Source of the DNA: an uncultured Oscillospiraceae bacterium
GTDB lineage: Bacteria > Bacillota > Clostridia > Oscillospirales > Oscillospiraceae
DNA: 60,307 nt
NCBI GenBank assembly: GCA_910577525.1
Contig: CAJTLI010000010.1
Coordinates: 1-60,307 of the forward strand
Direction: 5' to 3'
The notes beneath the pieces are model-generated. The model ran no database searches. It saw only the letters and a program-made list of their open reading frames with translations, and was not told the origin of the DNA. A program made the translations under genes and the position numbers. Shown one piece after another: positions 6,680 through 15,011 of this stretch; the stretch's first letter is position 1, and each line of letters begins with the position of its first letter.

Positions 6680-8122
6680 ATGGCGGCAAAACGACGGGAA
6701 GACCGCATCCCCTTTTTCCGCAGCATTCAGGCCAAATACGCCCTGACCTATCTGCTGGTGGTGGCGGCCATCCTCATCGTGATGAACACCTATCCGGTGC
6801 TCATGGCGGAGAACATGGTATTTACCTCCAAGGAGAGCACCCTGAAGCAGCAGGCCCTGGTGGTGAGCTCCACCCTGGCGGTGTCCGAGACGCTGACCCG
6901 CGAGGGCGTGGAGCAGACCATGACCCTGCTGGAGGAGGCCCAGGGCGCCCGGGTACTGGTGACGGACGCCTCCGGCCTCATCCTGTACGACAGCTCCACC
7001 CTGGACAACCGGGTGGGGGGCTACGCCCTGACGGGGGAGGTGGCGGCGGCCCTGCGGGGGCACGACGCCTCCCGCTCCGAGTACCGGGACCGGGCCATCC
7101 GCACCCAGGCGGCGGTGCCCATCCTCTATCACGGCATGACCCTGGGGGCGGTGTACCTCTATGAGCACGACGCCGAACAGGCCGGGGTGCTGCTGTCCAT
7201 CCTGTCCAACCTCCGCTATATCTCCATCGTCATCTGCGTGGCGGCTGTGGTGCTGGTGGCGTTGCTGTCCAAAACCCTGACCCGGAACACCGTGCGGCTG
7301 CTGTCCGCCATCCGCCGCGTGCGGGAGGGCGAGTACAGCCACCGGGTGGAGTCCCTGGGCCGGGACGAGATGGCCCAGCTGGCCGACGAGTTCAACCAGC
7401 TCACCGGCCGCCTCCAGACCACCGAGGAGGCCCGGCGGCGGTTCGTGTCCGACGCCTCCCACGAGCTGAAAACCCCCCTGGCCTCCATCCGGCTGCTCAC
7501 CGACTCCATCTTGCAGAACGACTCGGTGGACATGGCCACGGCCCGGGAGTTTGTGGCGGACATCGGCGAGGAGGCGGACCGCCTCACCCGCATCAGCGAG
7601 CACCTGCTGGCCCTCACCCGGCTGGACGCCGGGGCGGAGCGGGCCTCCGAGCCGGTGGAGCTGGGGGCGGTGGCGGAAAAGGTGGTCCACCTGCTCTCCC
7701 CCGTGGCCCAGACCGCCGGCGTGGAGCTCAAAACCGCCATCGAGCCGGCCTGCGCCCTGCTGGCCAACGAGGACGACCTCTATCAGGTGGCCTTCAACCT
7801 CATCGAAAACGCCATCAAGTACAACCTGCCCGGGGGCCGGGTGGAGGTAGCGGTGTCCCGCCGGGAGGACCGGGTGGTCCTCGCCGTCACCGACACCGGC
7901 CTGGGCATCCCGGAGGAGGACCTGCCCAAGATTTTCGACCGCTTCTACCGGGTGGACAAGGCCCGGTCCAGGGCGGCGGGGGGCACCGGCCTGGGGCTGT
8001 CCATCGCCCGGGACACCGCCCGCCTCCACGGCGGCGGAATTTCCGCCGGGCCCAACCCCGGCGGGCGGGGCGCCCGGTTCGAGGCGGAGTTTCCCGCGCT
8101 GCGGGGGGAGGTGGACCCATGA
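6680..8122 (+). CDS. Sensor histidine kinase (PhoR/WalK-like)
   Basis: This 480-aa membrane kinase has a first transmembrane helix at about residues 18-38, an extracytoplasmic sensor of about 130 residues and a second helix at about 175-200. A HAMP domain follows. The HisKA motif has phospho-acceptor His261 in SDASHELKTPL, and a HATPase_c domain has N in NLIENAIKYN and the boxes DTGLGIPEEDLPKIF and GTGLGLSIA. GGAGGTG precedes ATG 6680. It overlaps the downstream lipoprotein gene by 4 bases (ATGA), which implies translational coupling. It is the likely partner of the regulator at 5668-6360. Confidence 0.93.
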   Translation: MAAKRREDRIPFFRSIQAKYALTYLLVVAAILIVMNTYPVLMAENMVFTSKESTLKQQALVVSSTLAVSETLTREGVEQTMTLLEEAQGARVLVTDASGLILYDSSTLDNRVGGYALTGEVAAALRGHDASRSEYRDRAIRTQAAVPILYHGMTLGAVYLYEHDAEQAGVLLSILSNLRYISIVICVAAVVLVALLSKTLTRNTVRLLSAIRRVREGEYSHRVESLGRDEMAQLADEFNQLTGRLQTTEEARRRFVSDASHELKTPLASIRLLTDSILQNDSVDMATAREFVADIGEEADRLTRISEHLLALTRLDAGAERASEPVELGAVAEKVVHLLSPVAQTAGVELKTAIEPACALLANEDDLYQVAFNLIENAIKYNLPGGRVEVAVSRREDRVVLAVTDTGLGIPEEDLPKIFDRFYRVDKARSRAAGGTGLGLSIARDTARLHGGGISAGPNPGGRGARFEAEFPALRGEVDP

Positions 8123-8967
8123 AGCGGAGCATAGCCCGCCTGCTGCTGGCGGCGCTGGGGTTGGCTCTGGCCTTTGGCTGCGCCGCCGGAACCCCGGAGA
8201 CCGGCGAGGAGCTGGCGCTCTGGTTCCCGGTGGACCCCGCCCTGAACCGGCTGTCCGCCGCCCTGGACACCTGCCCCTACACGGGGGAGGAACGCTCCAT
8301 CCCCGCCCTGCTGGCCGCCCTGCTGGCCGGACCCCCGGCGGAGGAGCCGGAGCTGGTCTCCCTCATTCCCCAGGGTGTCCGGGTGCTCAGCTGGTCCCTG
8401 GAGGACCGGGTGGCCCATGTGGAGCTGTCCGCCGCCTACGCCGGGCTGGCGGGGGTGGACCTGACGCTGGCGGACTACTGCATCACCCTGACCCTGGCCC
8501 AGCTGCCGGAGGTGGAGGGGGTGCGCGTCACCGTCAGCGGAGGGGGCCAGTCCTACCGGGACCGGGAGGCGCTCTATCCCGGGGACGTGCTGTTCTCCGG
8601 GGTGGAGGACGCCCCCGTGGAGATCACCGCCGCCCTCTACTTCCGCCGGGAGGGGAGCAGCTCCCTGGGCTTTGAGTGGCGCAGGTTCCGGCTGGCCCAG
8701 GACAAGACGCCGGTGACGGAGGTGCTCAACGCCCTCATCGCCGGGCCGGAGGACCAGGGCCTGCTTCCCCTGCTGCCCGCCGGACTGACGGTGCGCTCCG
8801 CCCAGGTGGAGGACGGCACCTGCGTGGCCAACCTGTCCGCCCATCTGCTGGAGGCGCCCGAGGAGGAGCGGACCCTGGCCGTGACCTCCATTGTGGAGAC
8901 CCTGCGCAGTCTGGACACGGTAGACCGGGTGCAGATCCTGATCGAGGGCGAGCCCTATGAGCCGTAG
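8119..8967 (+). CDS. GerMN-domain lipoprotein
   Basis: This 282-aa protein starts with a basic, hydrophobic leader ending LAFGCAAG, an imperfect lipobox with the candidate lipidated Cys at about residue 21. Two GerMN domains follow (about residues 45-150 and 170-275). Their motifs are IPALLAALLAGPP, GVRVLSWSLEDRVAHVELS, VTEVLNALIAGPED and LTVRSAQVEDGTCVANLS. GerMN proteins are extracytoplasmic and first known from spore germination, but the domain also occurs in two-component operons such as LpqB. Coupling to the kinase by a 4-base overlap suggests a signalling or envelope role here. Confidence 0.85.
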   Translation: MKRSIARLLLAALGLALAFGCAAGTPETGEELALWFPVDPALNRLSAALDTCPYTGEERSIPALLAALLAGPPAEEPELVSLIPQGVRVLSWSLEDRVAHVELSAAYAGLAGVDLTLADYCITLTLAQLPEVEGVRVTVSGGGQSYRDREALYPGDVLFSGVEDAPVEITAALYFRREGSSSLGFEWRRFRLAQDKTPVTEVLNALIAGPEDQGLLPLLPAGLTVRSAQVEDGTCVANLSAHLLEAPEEERTLAVTSIVETLRSLDTVDRVQILIEGEPYEP

Positions 8968-9018
8968 CGCCTCAACCCCCGCGGTTTTCGATATTATGAT
9001 ATAAAGGAGCGAATCATC

Positions 9019-10293
9019 ATGAATTTTGACACCAGCTGCCTCCACGCGGGCTACCGCCCCGGCAACGGGGAGCCCCGGAACATCCCCATCATCCAGTCCA
9101 CCACCTTCCGCTACGAGACCAGCGAGGACATGGGCAAGCTGTTCGACCTGGAGGCCGAGGGCTACTTTTACACCCGGCTGCAAAACCCCACCAGCGACGC
9201 GGTGGCCGCCCGGCTGTGCGCCCTGGAGGGGGGCGCGGCGGCCATGCTGCTCTCCTCGGGCCAGGCGGCCAACTTCTTCGCCGTGTTCAACCTCGCCTCC
9301 GCCGGGGACCACATCGTGGCCTCCTCCGCCATCTACGGCGGCACCTATAACCTGTTCGCCGTCACCATGAAGCGGATGGGGATCGAATTCACCTTTGTGG
9401 ACCCGGACTGCTCCCAGGAGGAGCTGGACGCGGCTTTTCAGCCCAATACCAAGGCCCTGTTCGGCGAGACCATCGCCAACCCGGCCCTGACGGTGCTGGA
9501 CATCGAGAAATTCGCTAAAGCGGCCCATGCCCACGGGGTGCCCCTGATCGTGGACAACACCTTCGCCACCCCGGCCCTTTGCCGCCCCTTTGAGTGGGGG
9601 GCGGACATCGTCACCCACTCCACCACCAAGTACCTGGACGGCCACGCCGCCGCCGTGGGCGGGGCCATTGTGGACTCCGGGAACTTCGACTGGGAGGCTC
9701 ACAAGGACAAGTACCCCGGCCTCACCACCCCGGACGAGAGCTACCACGGCATCACCTACACCCAGCGCTTCGGCCTGGGCGGGGCCTTCATCACCAAGGC
9801 GGTGGCCCAGCTCATGCGGGACTTCGGCGCCACCCCCGCCCCCATGAACGCGTGGCTCTTGGGCATGGGCATGGAGACCCTCCCCCTGCGGATGGCGAAG
9901 CACTGCGCCAACGCACAAGGGGTGGCGGAATTCCTTCAGAAGCATGAAAAAGTGGCCTGGGTGCGGTATGCCGGGCTGCCTGGGGACAAATACTATGACC
10001 TGGCCCGGAAGTACCTGCCCCACGGCTGCTGCGGGGTGGTGTCCTTCGGGGTGAAGGGAGGCCGGGCCGCCGCCGGGCGGTTCATGGCGGGGCTGGAGCT
10101 GGCCTCCATCGCCACCCATGTGGCCGACGCCAAGACCTGCGTGCTCCACCCGGCCTCCGCCACCCACCGGCAGATGAACGACGCCGAGCTGGCCGCCGCC
10201 GGGGTGTCCCCCGACCTGGTGCGGCTGTCGGTGGGCATCGAGGACGTAAACGACCTCATCGCCGATTTGGAGCAGGCGTTGAACCAGGTGTAA
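9019..10293 (+). CDS. metY: O-acetylhomoserine sulfhydrylase
   Basis: This 424-aa PLP enzyme belongs to the Cys/Met metabolism family. MetY condenses O-acetylhomoserine with sulfide to give homocysteine in methionine synthesis. The cofactor lysine is Lys204 in THSTTKYLDGH. Other matches are the N-terminal DTSCLHAGYRPGNGEPRN, the GYFYTRLQNPTSDAVAARL region and IVDNTFATPALCRPFEWGAD. The length suits MetY better than the shorter MetB/MetC (about 380-400 aa). AAAGGAG precedes ATG 9019. It is monocistronic, with a terminator directly after. No S-box is visible upstream. Confidence 0.93.
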   Translation: MNFDTSCLHAGYRPGNGEPRNIPIIQSTTFRYETSEDMGKLFDLEAEGYFYTRLQNPTSDAVAARLCALEGGAAAMLLSSGQAANFFAVFNLASAGDHIVASSAIYGGTYNLFAVTMKRMGIEFTFVDPDCSQEELDAAFQPNTKALFGETIANPALTVLDIEKFAKAAHAHGVPLIVDNTFATPALCRPFEWGADIVTHSTTKYLDGHAAAVGGAIVDSGNFDWEAHKDKYPGLTTPDESYHGITYTQRFGLGGAFITKAVAQLMRDFGATPAPMNAWLLGMGMETLPLRMAKHCANAQGVAEFLQKHEKVAWVRYAGLPGDKYYDLARKYLPHGCCGVVSFGVKGGRAAAGRFMAGLELASIATHVADAKTCVLHPASATHRQMNDAELAAAGVSPDLVRLSVGIEDVNDLIADLEQALNQV

Positions 10294-10304
10294 CCTTTAT
10301 GAGG

Positions 10305-10338
10305 AAAAAAGAGAGCGGCCGGGCCGCTCCCTTTTTTC
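10305..10338 (+). terminator. metY terminator
   Basis: GAGCGGCC stem with a GG loop, flanked by AAAAAA and TTTTTT. Confidence 0.85.
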
Positions 10339-10358
10339 TTAAGATTTTGTAAAAGGCC

Positions 10359-10389
10359 TTGACTTTCCACCTTGTGGAAGGTGTATGAT
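10359..10389 (+). promoter_or_regulatory. MerR-type promoter with operator dyad
   Basis: TTGACT (10359-10364) and TATGAT (10384-10389) are separated by a 19-bp spacer, the long spacing typical of MerR-activated promoters. The spacer carries the dyad TTCCAC-CTT-GTGGAA. It drives the MerR gene starting at 10413, so autoregulation is likely. Confidence 0.8.
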
Positions 10390-10412
10390 TTGCCCGGAGA
10401 GGGGGAAAAACG

Positions 10413-11063
10413 ATGAAGATCAATCAGGTGGAGCAGCTGGTGGGCATCACCAAGGGCAATATCCGCTTCTATGAAAAGGAGGGGCTGCTCACCCCCGGGC
10501 GCAACAACGACAACGGCTACCGGGACTACAGCGACGCCGACGTGGCGTGGCTGAAAAAAATCAAGCTGCTGCGGATGCTTGACGTGCCCATCGAGGAGAT
10601 CCGCCTTTTGAAGTCCGGGGCGCTGACCCTGGAGGACGCCATGGGGCGGCACATCATCCAGCTGGAGCGCAGGCAGGCAAATCTGACGGCGGCCCAGAGC
10701 GTGTGCGCCCAGATCCGGGAGAGCGGCCGCCAGCTGGACGGCCTGGACGCCGACGGGGTGCTGGAGAGCATGGAGCGGCAGGAACAGGAGGGAACAAAAT
10801 TCATGAACGTGGGAAAGCAGGACAAATTGACCCGGTACGTCAGCCCCGTGGGGGCGGCCATCGTGGTGCTGGCCATGATGGCGGCGTTTATCGCCCTCAT
10901 CGTGTGGGGCTTCACCGTCTCGCCGGAGGAGGCGCCTCCCATTGGGGTCATCATTGGCCTGGCGGCCATTCCGGTGGTGGTCATCGCCGGCGTGCTGGCG
11001 GCCCTGTACCAGCGCATCAAGCAGATTAGAGGAGGGGAAGAGGATGCTGCTGCTCAATATTGA
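10413..11063 (+). CDS. MerR-family regulator with C-terminal membrane helices
   Basis: This 216-aa protein has a MerR helix-turn-helix (residues 1-70; IRFYEKEGLLTPGRNNDNGY and DVPIEEIRLLKSG) and a dimerisation helix (about 75-105). Two strongly hydrophobic segments follow at about 143-168 and 176-199 and end in a basic anchor (QRIKQIR). MerR proteins are normally soluble, so this may be a membrane-tethered one-component sensor. It heads a run with a YbjQ protein and a small membrane protein, which it may control together with the ABC exporter. Its promoter shows the 19-bp MerR spacing. Confidence 0.85.
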   Translation: MKINQVEQLVGITKGNIRFYEKEGLLTPGRNNDNGYRDYSDADVAWLKKIKLLRMLDVPIEEIRLLKSGALTLEDAMGRHIIQLERRQANLTAAQSVCAQIRESGRQLDGLDADGVLESMERQEQEGTKFMNVGKQDKLTRYVSPVGAAIVVLAMMAAFIALIVWGFTVSPEEAPPIGVIIGLAAIPVVVIAGVLAALYQRIKQIRGGEEDAAAQY

Positions 11064-11358
11064 CCACGTCCCCGACCGGGAGCTCGAGGCCCTGGCCCTG
11101 GTGAAGGGCTCCGTCGTCCAGTGCAAGAGCGTGGGCAAGGACTTTATGGCCGGAATGAAAACCTTTGTGGGCGGCGAGATCGAGAGCTACACCGCCATGC
11201 TCAACGAGGCCCGGCAGCTGGCCACCAAGCGGATGGTGGACGAGGCGAAGGCCCTGGGGGCGGACGCGGTGGTCAACATCCGCTACGCCTCGGCCTCCAT
11301 CATGCAGGGGGCGGCGGAGATCACCGTGTACGGCACGGCGGTGCGATATAAGGGGTGA
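11044..11358 (+). CDS. YbjQ/UPF0145 family protein
   Basis: This 104-aa protein matches the YbjQ (UPF0145, putative heavy-metal-binding) family. It has the GSVVQCKSVGKDFMAGMKTF and GGEIESYTAMLNEARQLA segments and the conserved ALGADAVVNIRYAS. Members form pentamers of unknown biological role. The start ATG 11044 has GAGGGGAAGAGG upstream and lies inside the last 20 bases of the MerR gene, which implies coupling. Confidence 0.85.
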   Translation: MLLLNIDHVPDRELEALALVKGSVVQCKSVGKDFMAGMKTFVGGEIESYTAMLNEARQLATKRMVDEAKALGADAVVNIRYASASIMQGAAEITVYGTAVRYKG

Positions 11359-11363
11359 TTTCT

Positions 11364-11651
11364 GTGGAGGATAAAAAAAGATTTTGGCCCTTCCTGCTGA
11401 CGATCCCGCTGGCCGCCGCCTCCGTGGTGGGCTGGTTCATCCTGCCGGAGGAACTGGTCATGCAGATCGGTGTGGACGGTCGGCCCAGCAGCGTCATGCC
11501 CAAGCTGTTCGGGCTGCTCATCCCCCCGGCGGTGGGGCTGATCGGGGCGGGCATCGCCTCCAGTACGGGAAAAGAAAAGCACCTGGCGGGTTTCATCACT
11601 CTGGCCGTGGCGGCGGTGATCGCCGGATTTACGTTTTTCATGAACCTTTGA
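11364..11651 (+). CDS. Small DUF1648-like membrane protein
   Basis: This 95-aa protein has three hydrophobic helices (about residues 8-26, 44-64 and 75-93). The pattern LPEELVMQIGVDGRPSSVMPK between the first two resembles DUF1648, the N-terminal module of SdpI-like proteins. GTG 11364 is the likely start, because AAGGGG at the end of the YbjQ gene lies 8 nt before it; the GTG at 11355 overlaps that site. It is cotranscribed with the MerR and YbjQ genes. Confidence 0.65.
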   Translation: MEDKKRFWPFLLTIPLAAASVVGWFILPEELVMQIGVDGRPSSVMPKLFGLLIPPAVGLIGAGIASSTGKEKHLAGFITLAVAAVIAGFTFFMNL

Positions 11652-11678
11652 CCTGCTGTAACCTTTTCAACATGGCTT

Positions 11679-11704
11679 TGTAGGGGCGGCTATCAGCCGC
11701 CCGC
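11679..11704 (+). repeat. REP-like 26-nt element, copy A (singlet)
   Basis: It begins TGTAGGGGCGG and ends CCGCCCGC around a TATCA loop. The same 26-nt frame occurs at 42285, 42437 (inverted), 48214 and 48267 (inverted). Confidence 0.8.
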
Positions 11705-11810
11705 AGAACACAGGATACACAGGCGAACAAGGAAATGCCGTCCGGACGCATAATATGCGCCCTGCATGCGGCTCAGCCACACAATGTGTTGTAAAAAGGA
11801 GATTATTGCT

Positions 11811-12524
11811 ATGCTTCGTATCGAACACTATTCCAAAACCTATCCCGGCGGCAAAAAGGCCGTGGACGGCCTGACCCTCCACGTGCGCCCCGGCGAGATC
11901 TACGGTTTCATCGGCCACAACGGGGCGGGCAAGACCACCACCCTGCGGGCCTGCGCCGGGGTGATGGACTTCACCGAGGGGACCATCACCATCGACGGAC
12001 ACGACGTGAAAAAGGACCCGGTGGGGGCCAAGCGGGTGACGGCCTTCCTGCCCGACAACCCGGACCTGTACGAGTTCATGAAGGGCATCGACTACCTGAA
12101 CTTCATCGCCGACCTGTACGACATCCCGGCGGACCGGCGCACCGCCGACATCGCCAAGTATGGGGACGCCTTCGAGCTCACCGGCAACCTGGGCTCCCCC
12201 ATCGGCAGCTATTCCCACGGGATGCGGCAGAAGCTGGCCCTCATCTCGGCGTTCATCCGCCGGCCCCGGCTGCTGATTCTAGACGAGCCCTTCGTGGGCC
12301 TGGACCCCGCCGCCTCCCATCTCATGAAGGGGTACTTAGCCGACCTGTGCCGGGGGGGCTCGGCGGTGTTCTTCTCCACCCACGTGCTGGAGGTGGCGGA
12401 AAAGCTTTGCCACCAGATTGCCATCATCAAGGACGGGCGGCTGGTGAAGTGCGGCCCCACGGAGCAGCTGGTGGGCGACTCCTCCCTGGAGGACGTGTTT
12501 TTGGAGCTGGAGGGAGAGAAATGA
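11811..12524 (+). CDS. ABC transporter ATP-binding protein
   Basis: This 237-aa ATPase has Walker A GHNGAGKTT, signature SYSHGMRQKLA, Walker B LLILDEPFVGLD and the H-loop STHVLEVAEKL. It suits the ABC-2 exporter class. The start ATG 11811 follows AAAAAGGAG; the longer frame from 11766 lacks a site. It overlaps the following membrane gene by 4 bases, so the two form one transporter. Location downstream of the MerR operon suggests it may be induced by that regulator, but a REP element lies between and no promoter was recognised. The substrate is unknown. Confidence 0.92.
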   Translation: MLRIEHYSKTYPGGKKAVDGLTLHVRPGEIYGFIGHNGAGKTTTLRACAGVMDFTEGTITIDGHDVKKDPVGAKRVTAFLPDNPDLYEFMKGIDYLNFIADLYDIPADRRTADIAKYGDAFELTGNLGSPIGSYSHGMRQKLALISAFIRRPRLLILDEPFVGLDPAASHLMKGYLADLCRGGSAVFFSTHVLEVAEKLCHQIAIIKDGRLVKCGPTEQLVGDSSLEDVFLELEGEK

Positions 12525-14113
12525 GAAAGTTCTTCGCCCTGCTGAAGGTCAGCGTTAAGTCCATGCTGCTGTCCTCCTCCAACATGGGCCGGAAAAACCG
12601 GAAGAAGGCGGCCACCGGGGTGGGCGTGGCGGTGCTGATCGCGTTCCTGGGGCTCTACATGTCGGGGATGTACAGCTCCCTGCTCATGTCGGTGCTGGCC
12701 CCCGTCCACATGGAGTCGCTGGTGTTCATCTTCATGGGCATTGCCGCCCTGGTTGGGGGGATGATATTCACCGCCTTCGCCGCCAAGGGAGTGGTGTTCG
12801 GCGGGAAGGACAACGACCTGCTGCTGTCCATGCCCGTGTCCACCACCGCGCTGATGGCCAGCCGGGTGACGGCCATCTACCTGGAAAATCTGGTGTTCTC
12901 CTTCTTCATTCTGGTCCCCGCCGGGGTGGTGTGCGCCCTGATGACCCAGAGCGGCGCGGGGCGCTCCCCCCTGTTCTGGGCGCGGCTGCTCATCGCGGTG
13001 CTGGCCCTGCCCCTGCTGGACACGGCGCTTTCCGTTCTGATGGGGGCGCTGGTGGCCTTTGTGTCCGCCAAGCTGGCCAAGGGGGGCGTCATCGGGCAGA
13101 ACATCGTGATGGCGCTGTACCTTGTGGCGGTGTTCTGGTTTGCCTTCAACCTCAACGGCATGATCGAGGGGCTGGCCGCCAACGCCATGGGGGTGAAGGA
13201 GTCCCTGAGCTGGGCGGCTCCCATGCTGTGGATGGCGGACGGCATTATGGGGGACTGGATGGGGCTGCTGCTGTTCGTCCTGTCCTGCATCGTTCCCTTT
13301 GCCCTGATGGTGTACGGGCTGGGCAAGGTGTACCGCAAGGCGGTGACGGCTTTCGCCGCCCGGTCCGCCCGCAGCGACTACAAGCTGTCCGCCCAGTCCG
13401 CCTCCGGGCAGAAGAAAGCCCTGCTGCGCATGGAGCTGCGGCGGCTGTTCGGCATTCCCATGTACTTCTGGAACTCCTGTATCGGGCTGATTATGCTGGT
13501 GGGCATGGGGATCGCGGCCCTGGTGATGCGGGACGACCTGCGCATGTTCCTCGCGCTGATGGAGGGAGCGCCTCTGATGCCCCTGGCGGCGCTGCTGATG
13601 GGCTTCTGCCTGTCCATGGTGGTGATCGCCGCCCCCTCCGTCAGTCTGGAGGGCAAGTACCTGTGGATTCTCAAGGAGGCCCCGGTGGGGGAGCGCACCC
13701 TGCTCGGGCTGAAAACCGGCTTTGAGCTGCTCTTCAGCGTCCCCTGCACCGTGATTGCCGGGGTGTGCCTCATCCTCGCCCTGGAGCTCTCCCCCCTGGA
13801 GGGGGCGGCGCTGCTGCTGGCCGCGCTGCTGTTCTGCGGGGCCCACGCCGTCTTCGGCATGTTCATCGGCCTCACCTTCCCCAAGCTGGACGCGGTGAAC
13901 GAGACGGTGGTGGTGAAGCAGTCCCTGGCGGTGGTGCTGGGCATGTTCGTGCCCATGGGGCTGCTGGGCCTGTGCGCCCTGCTGTACTGGCTGGGGGGCA
14001 TGGTGAACGGCGCGCTGGCCATGGCGCTGCCGCTGGCGGCGCTGGCGGCGTTCACGGGAGCCTGCGCCCTCATCCTGGGGAAAAGGGGCCCGGCCATGCT
14101 GCGCTCCCTGTGA
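12521..14113 (+). CDS. ABC exporter membrane subunit
   Basis: This 530-aa protein has about 12-14 predicted hydrophobic helices. Cytoplasmic segments such as GKVYRKAVTAFAARSARSDYK lie between two halves. It resembles large ABC-2-like permeases of putative exporters (layout like EcsB or bacitracin-type pumps). KGVVFGGKDNDLLLSMPVSTTALMASR is typical of the cytoplasmic loop that contacts the ATPase. It is translationally coupled to the ATPase (ATGA overlap at 12521). The substrate is unknown; antibiotic peptides or lipids are possible but not shown. Confidence 0.82.
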   Translation: MRKFFALLKVSVKSMLLSSSNMGRKNRKKAATGVGVAVLIAFLGLYMSGMYSSLLMSVLAPVHMESLVFIFMGIAALVGGMIFTAFAAKGVVFGGKDNDLLLSMPVSTTALMASRVTAIYLENLVFSFFILVPAGVVCALMTQSGAGRSPLFWARLLIAVLALPLLDTALSVLMGALVAFVSAKLAKGGVIGQNIVMALYLVAVFWFAFNLNGMIEGLAANAMGVKESLSWAAPMLWMADGIMGDWMGLLLFVLSCIVPFALMVYGLGKVYRKAVTAFAARSARSDYKLSAQSASGQKKALLRMELRRLFGIPMYFWNSCIGLIMLVGMGIAALVMRDDLRMFLALMEGAPLMPLAALLMGFCLSMVVIAAPSVSLEGKYLWILKEAPVGERTLLGLKTGFELLFSVPCTVIAGVCLILALELSPLEGAALLLAALLFCGAHAVFGMFIGLTFPKLDAVNETVVVKQSLAVVLGMFVPMGLLGLCALLYWLGGMVNGALAMALPLAALAAFTGACALILGKRGPAMLRSL

Positions 14114-14139
14114 GCTCCAAAAAAATTTGAAAAAACCTC

Positions 14140-14170
14140 TTGACTCTCACGCCGCGTCATAGGGTACCAT
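14140..14170 (+). promoter_or_regulatory. MerR-type promoter of the TipAS regulator gene
   Basis: TTGACT (14140-14145), a 19-bp spacer and TACCAT (14165-14170). The long spacing fits activation by the MerR protein itself, as known for tipA. Confidence 0.65.
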
Positions 14171-14192
14171 CTTTTCCGGGAGGCGAACAGCG

Positions 14193-14927
14193 ATGAGGTT
14201 ATCGGTCAGCGAGGCGGCGAAACGCGCCGGCGTCAGTGTGCGGACACTGCACTATTACGATGAGATCGGACTGCTGAAACCGTCGGAGACCACCGGGGCC
14301 GGATACCGGTTTTATGACGGCGCGGCCATGGCGTCTTTGCAGCAGATCCTGTTTTACCGTGAGCTGGACGTGCCGCTGGACCAGATCAGACGCATTCTGG
14401 ACGCACCCGATCACGACCGCACCGAGGCCCTGCAAAAGCACCGGACCCTGCTGCTGATGAAGCGGCGGCGGCTGGACGACATGCTGCGGCTGGTGGATGA
14501 GACGATTGGAGGTATCGCCATGTATGATGAGAGACCCAGGCCCACCCAGGCGGACTGGGAGGCCGTAAAAAATCAGTACGCCCAGGAGGCGGCGGAGCGC
14601 TGGGGCAATACGGAGGCGTTTCTGGAGAGCCGGGAGCGCCACGCCAAGTACACCCCCGAACAGGAGGCGCGGATCAACGCCGGGATGGAGGAGATCTTTG
14701 CCGCCTTCGGCCGGTGCGCCGATCCGGAGGGACCGGAGGCCCAGGCGCTGGTAAAGCGCTGGCAGGCCCACATCACCCAGTATCACTACCACTGCACCGA
14801 CGGTATTCTGGCCTGTCTGGGCCAGATGTATGTCAACGACCCCCGGTTCACGGAAAGCCTGGACAAGTACGGCCCGGGCACCGCCCGGAAGATGAGCGCC
14901 GCCATCGCGGCGTACTGCAAAAAATAG
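14193..14927 (+). CDS. MerR-family regulator with TipAS drug-binding domain
   Basis: This 244-aa protein has a MerR helix-turn-helix (residues 1-70; LSVSEAAKRAGVSVRTLHYY) and a coiled linker to about residue 105. A C-terminal TipAS domain (about 125-244) contains EAAERWGNTEAFLES and HYHCTDGILACLGQMYVNDPRF. In the family this domain traps thiopeptides and other antibiotics and activates its own promoter. The preceding 19-bp-spaced promoter supports autoregulation. It sits just after the ABC exporter, a plausible resistance link. Confidence 0.9.
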   Translation: MRLSVSEAAKRAGVSVRTLHYYDEIGLLKPSETTGAGYRFYDGAAMASLQQILFYRELDVPLDQIRRILDAPDHDRTEALQKHRTLLLMKRRRLDDMLRLVDETIGGIAMYDERPRPTQADWEAVKNQYAQEAAERWGNTEAFLESRERHAKYTPEQEARINAGMEEIFAAFGRCADPEGPEAQALVKRWQAHITQYHYHCTDGILACLGQMYVNDPRFTESLDKYGPGTARKMSAAIAAYCKK

Positions 14928-14929
14928 GC

Positions 14930-14960
14930 ACAGGCCCCGGCGCGCAGCGCCGGGGCCTGT
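14930..14960 (+). terminator. Terminator-like stem after the TipAS regulator gene
   Basis: Perfect 13-bp stem ACAGGCCCCGGCG with a 5-nt loop. It lacks a U tract, so termination may be weak. Confidence 0.55.
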
Positions 14961-15011
14961 GTGTTGACAGGGGTGATATACTATAGAAAACCGGCGGAGA
15001 GGTGAACATCC

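Noticed and set aside
14964..14987. TTGACA with TATAGA before mnmA as a promoter
   Set aside because: The spacer is only 12 bp, too short for a sigma-A promoter; no better pair was found.
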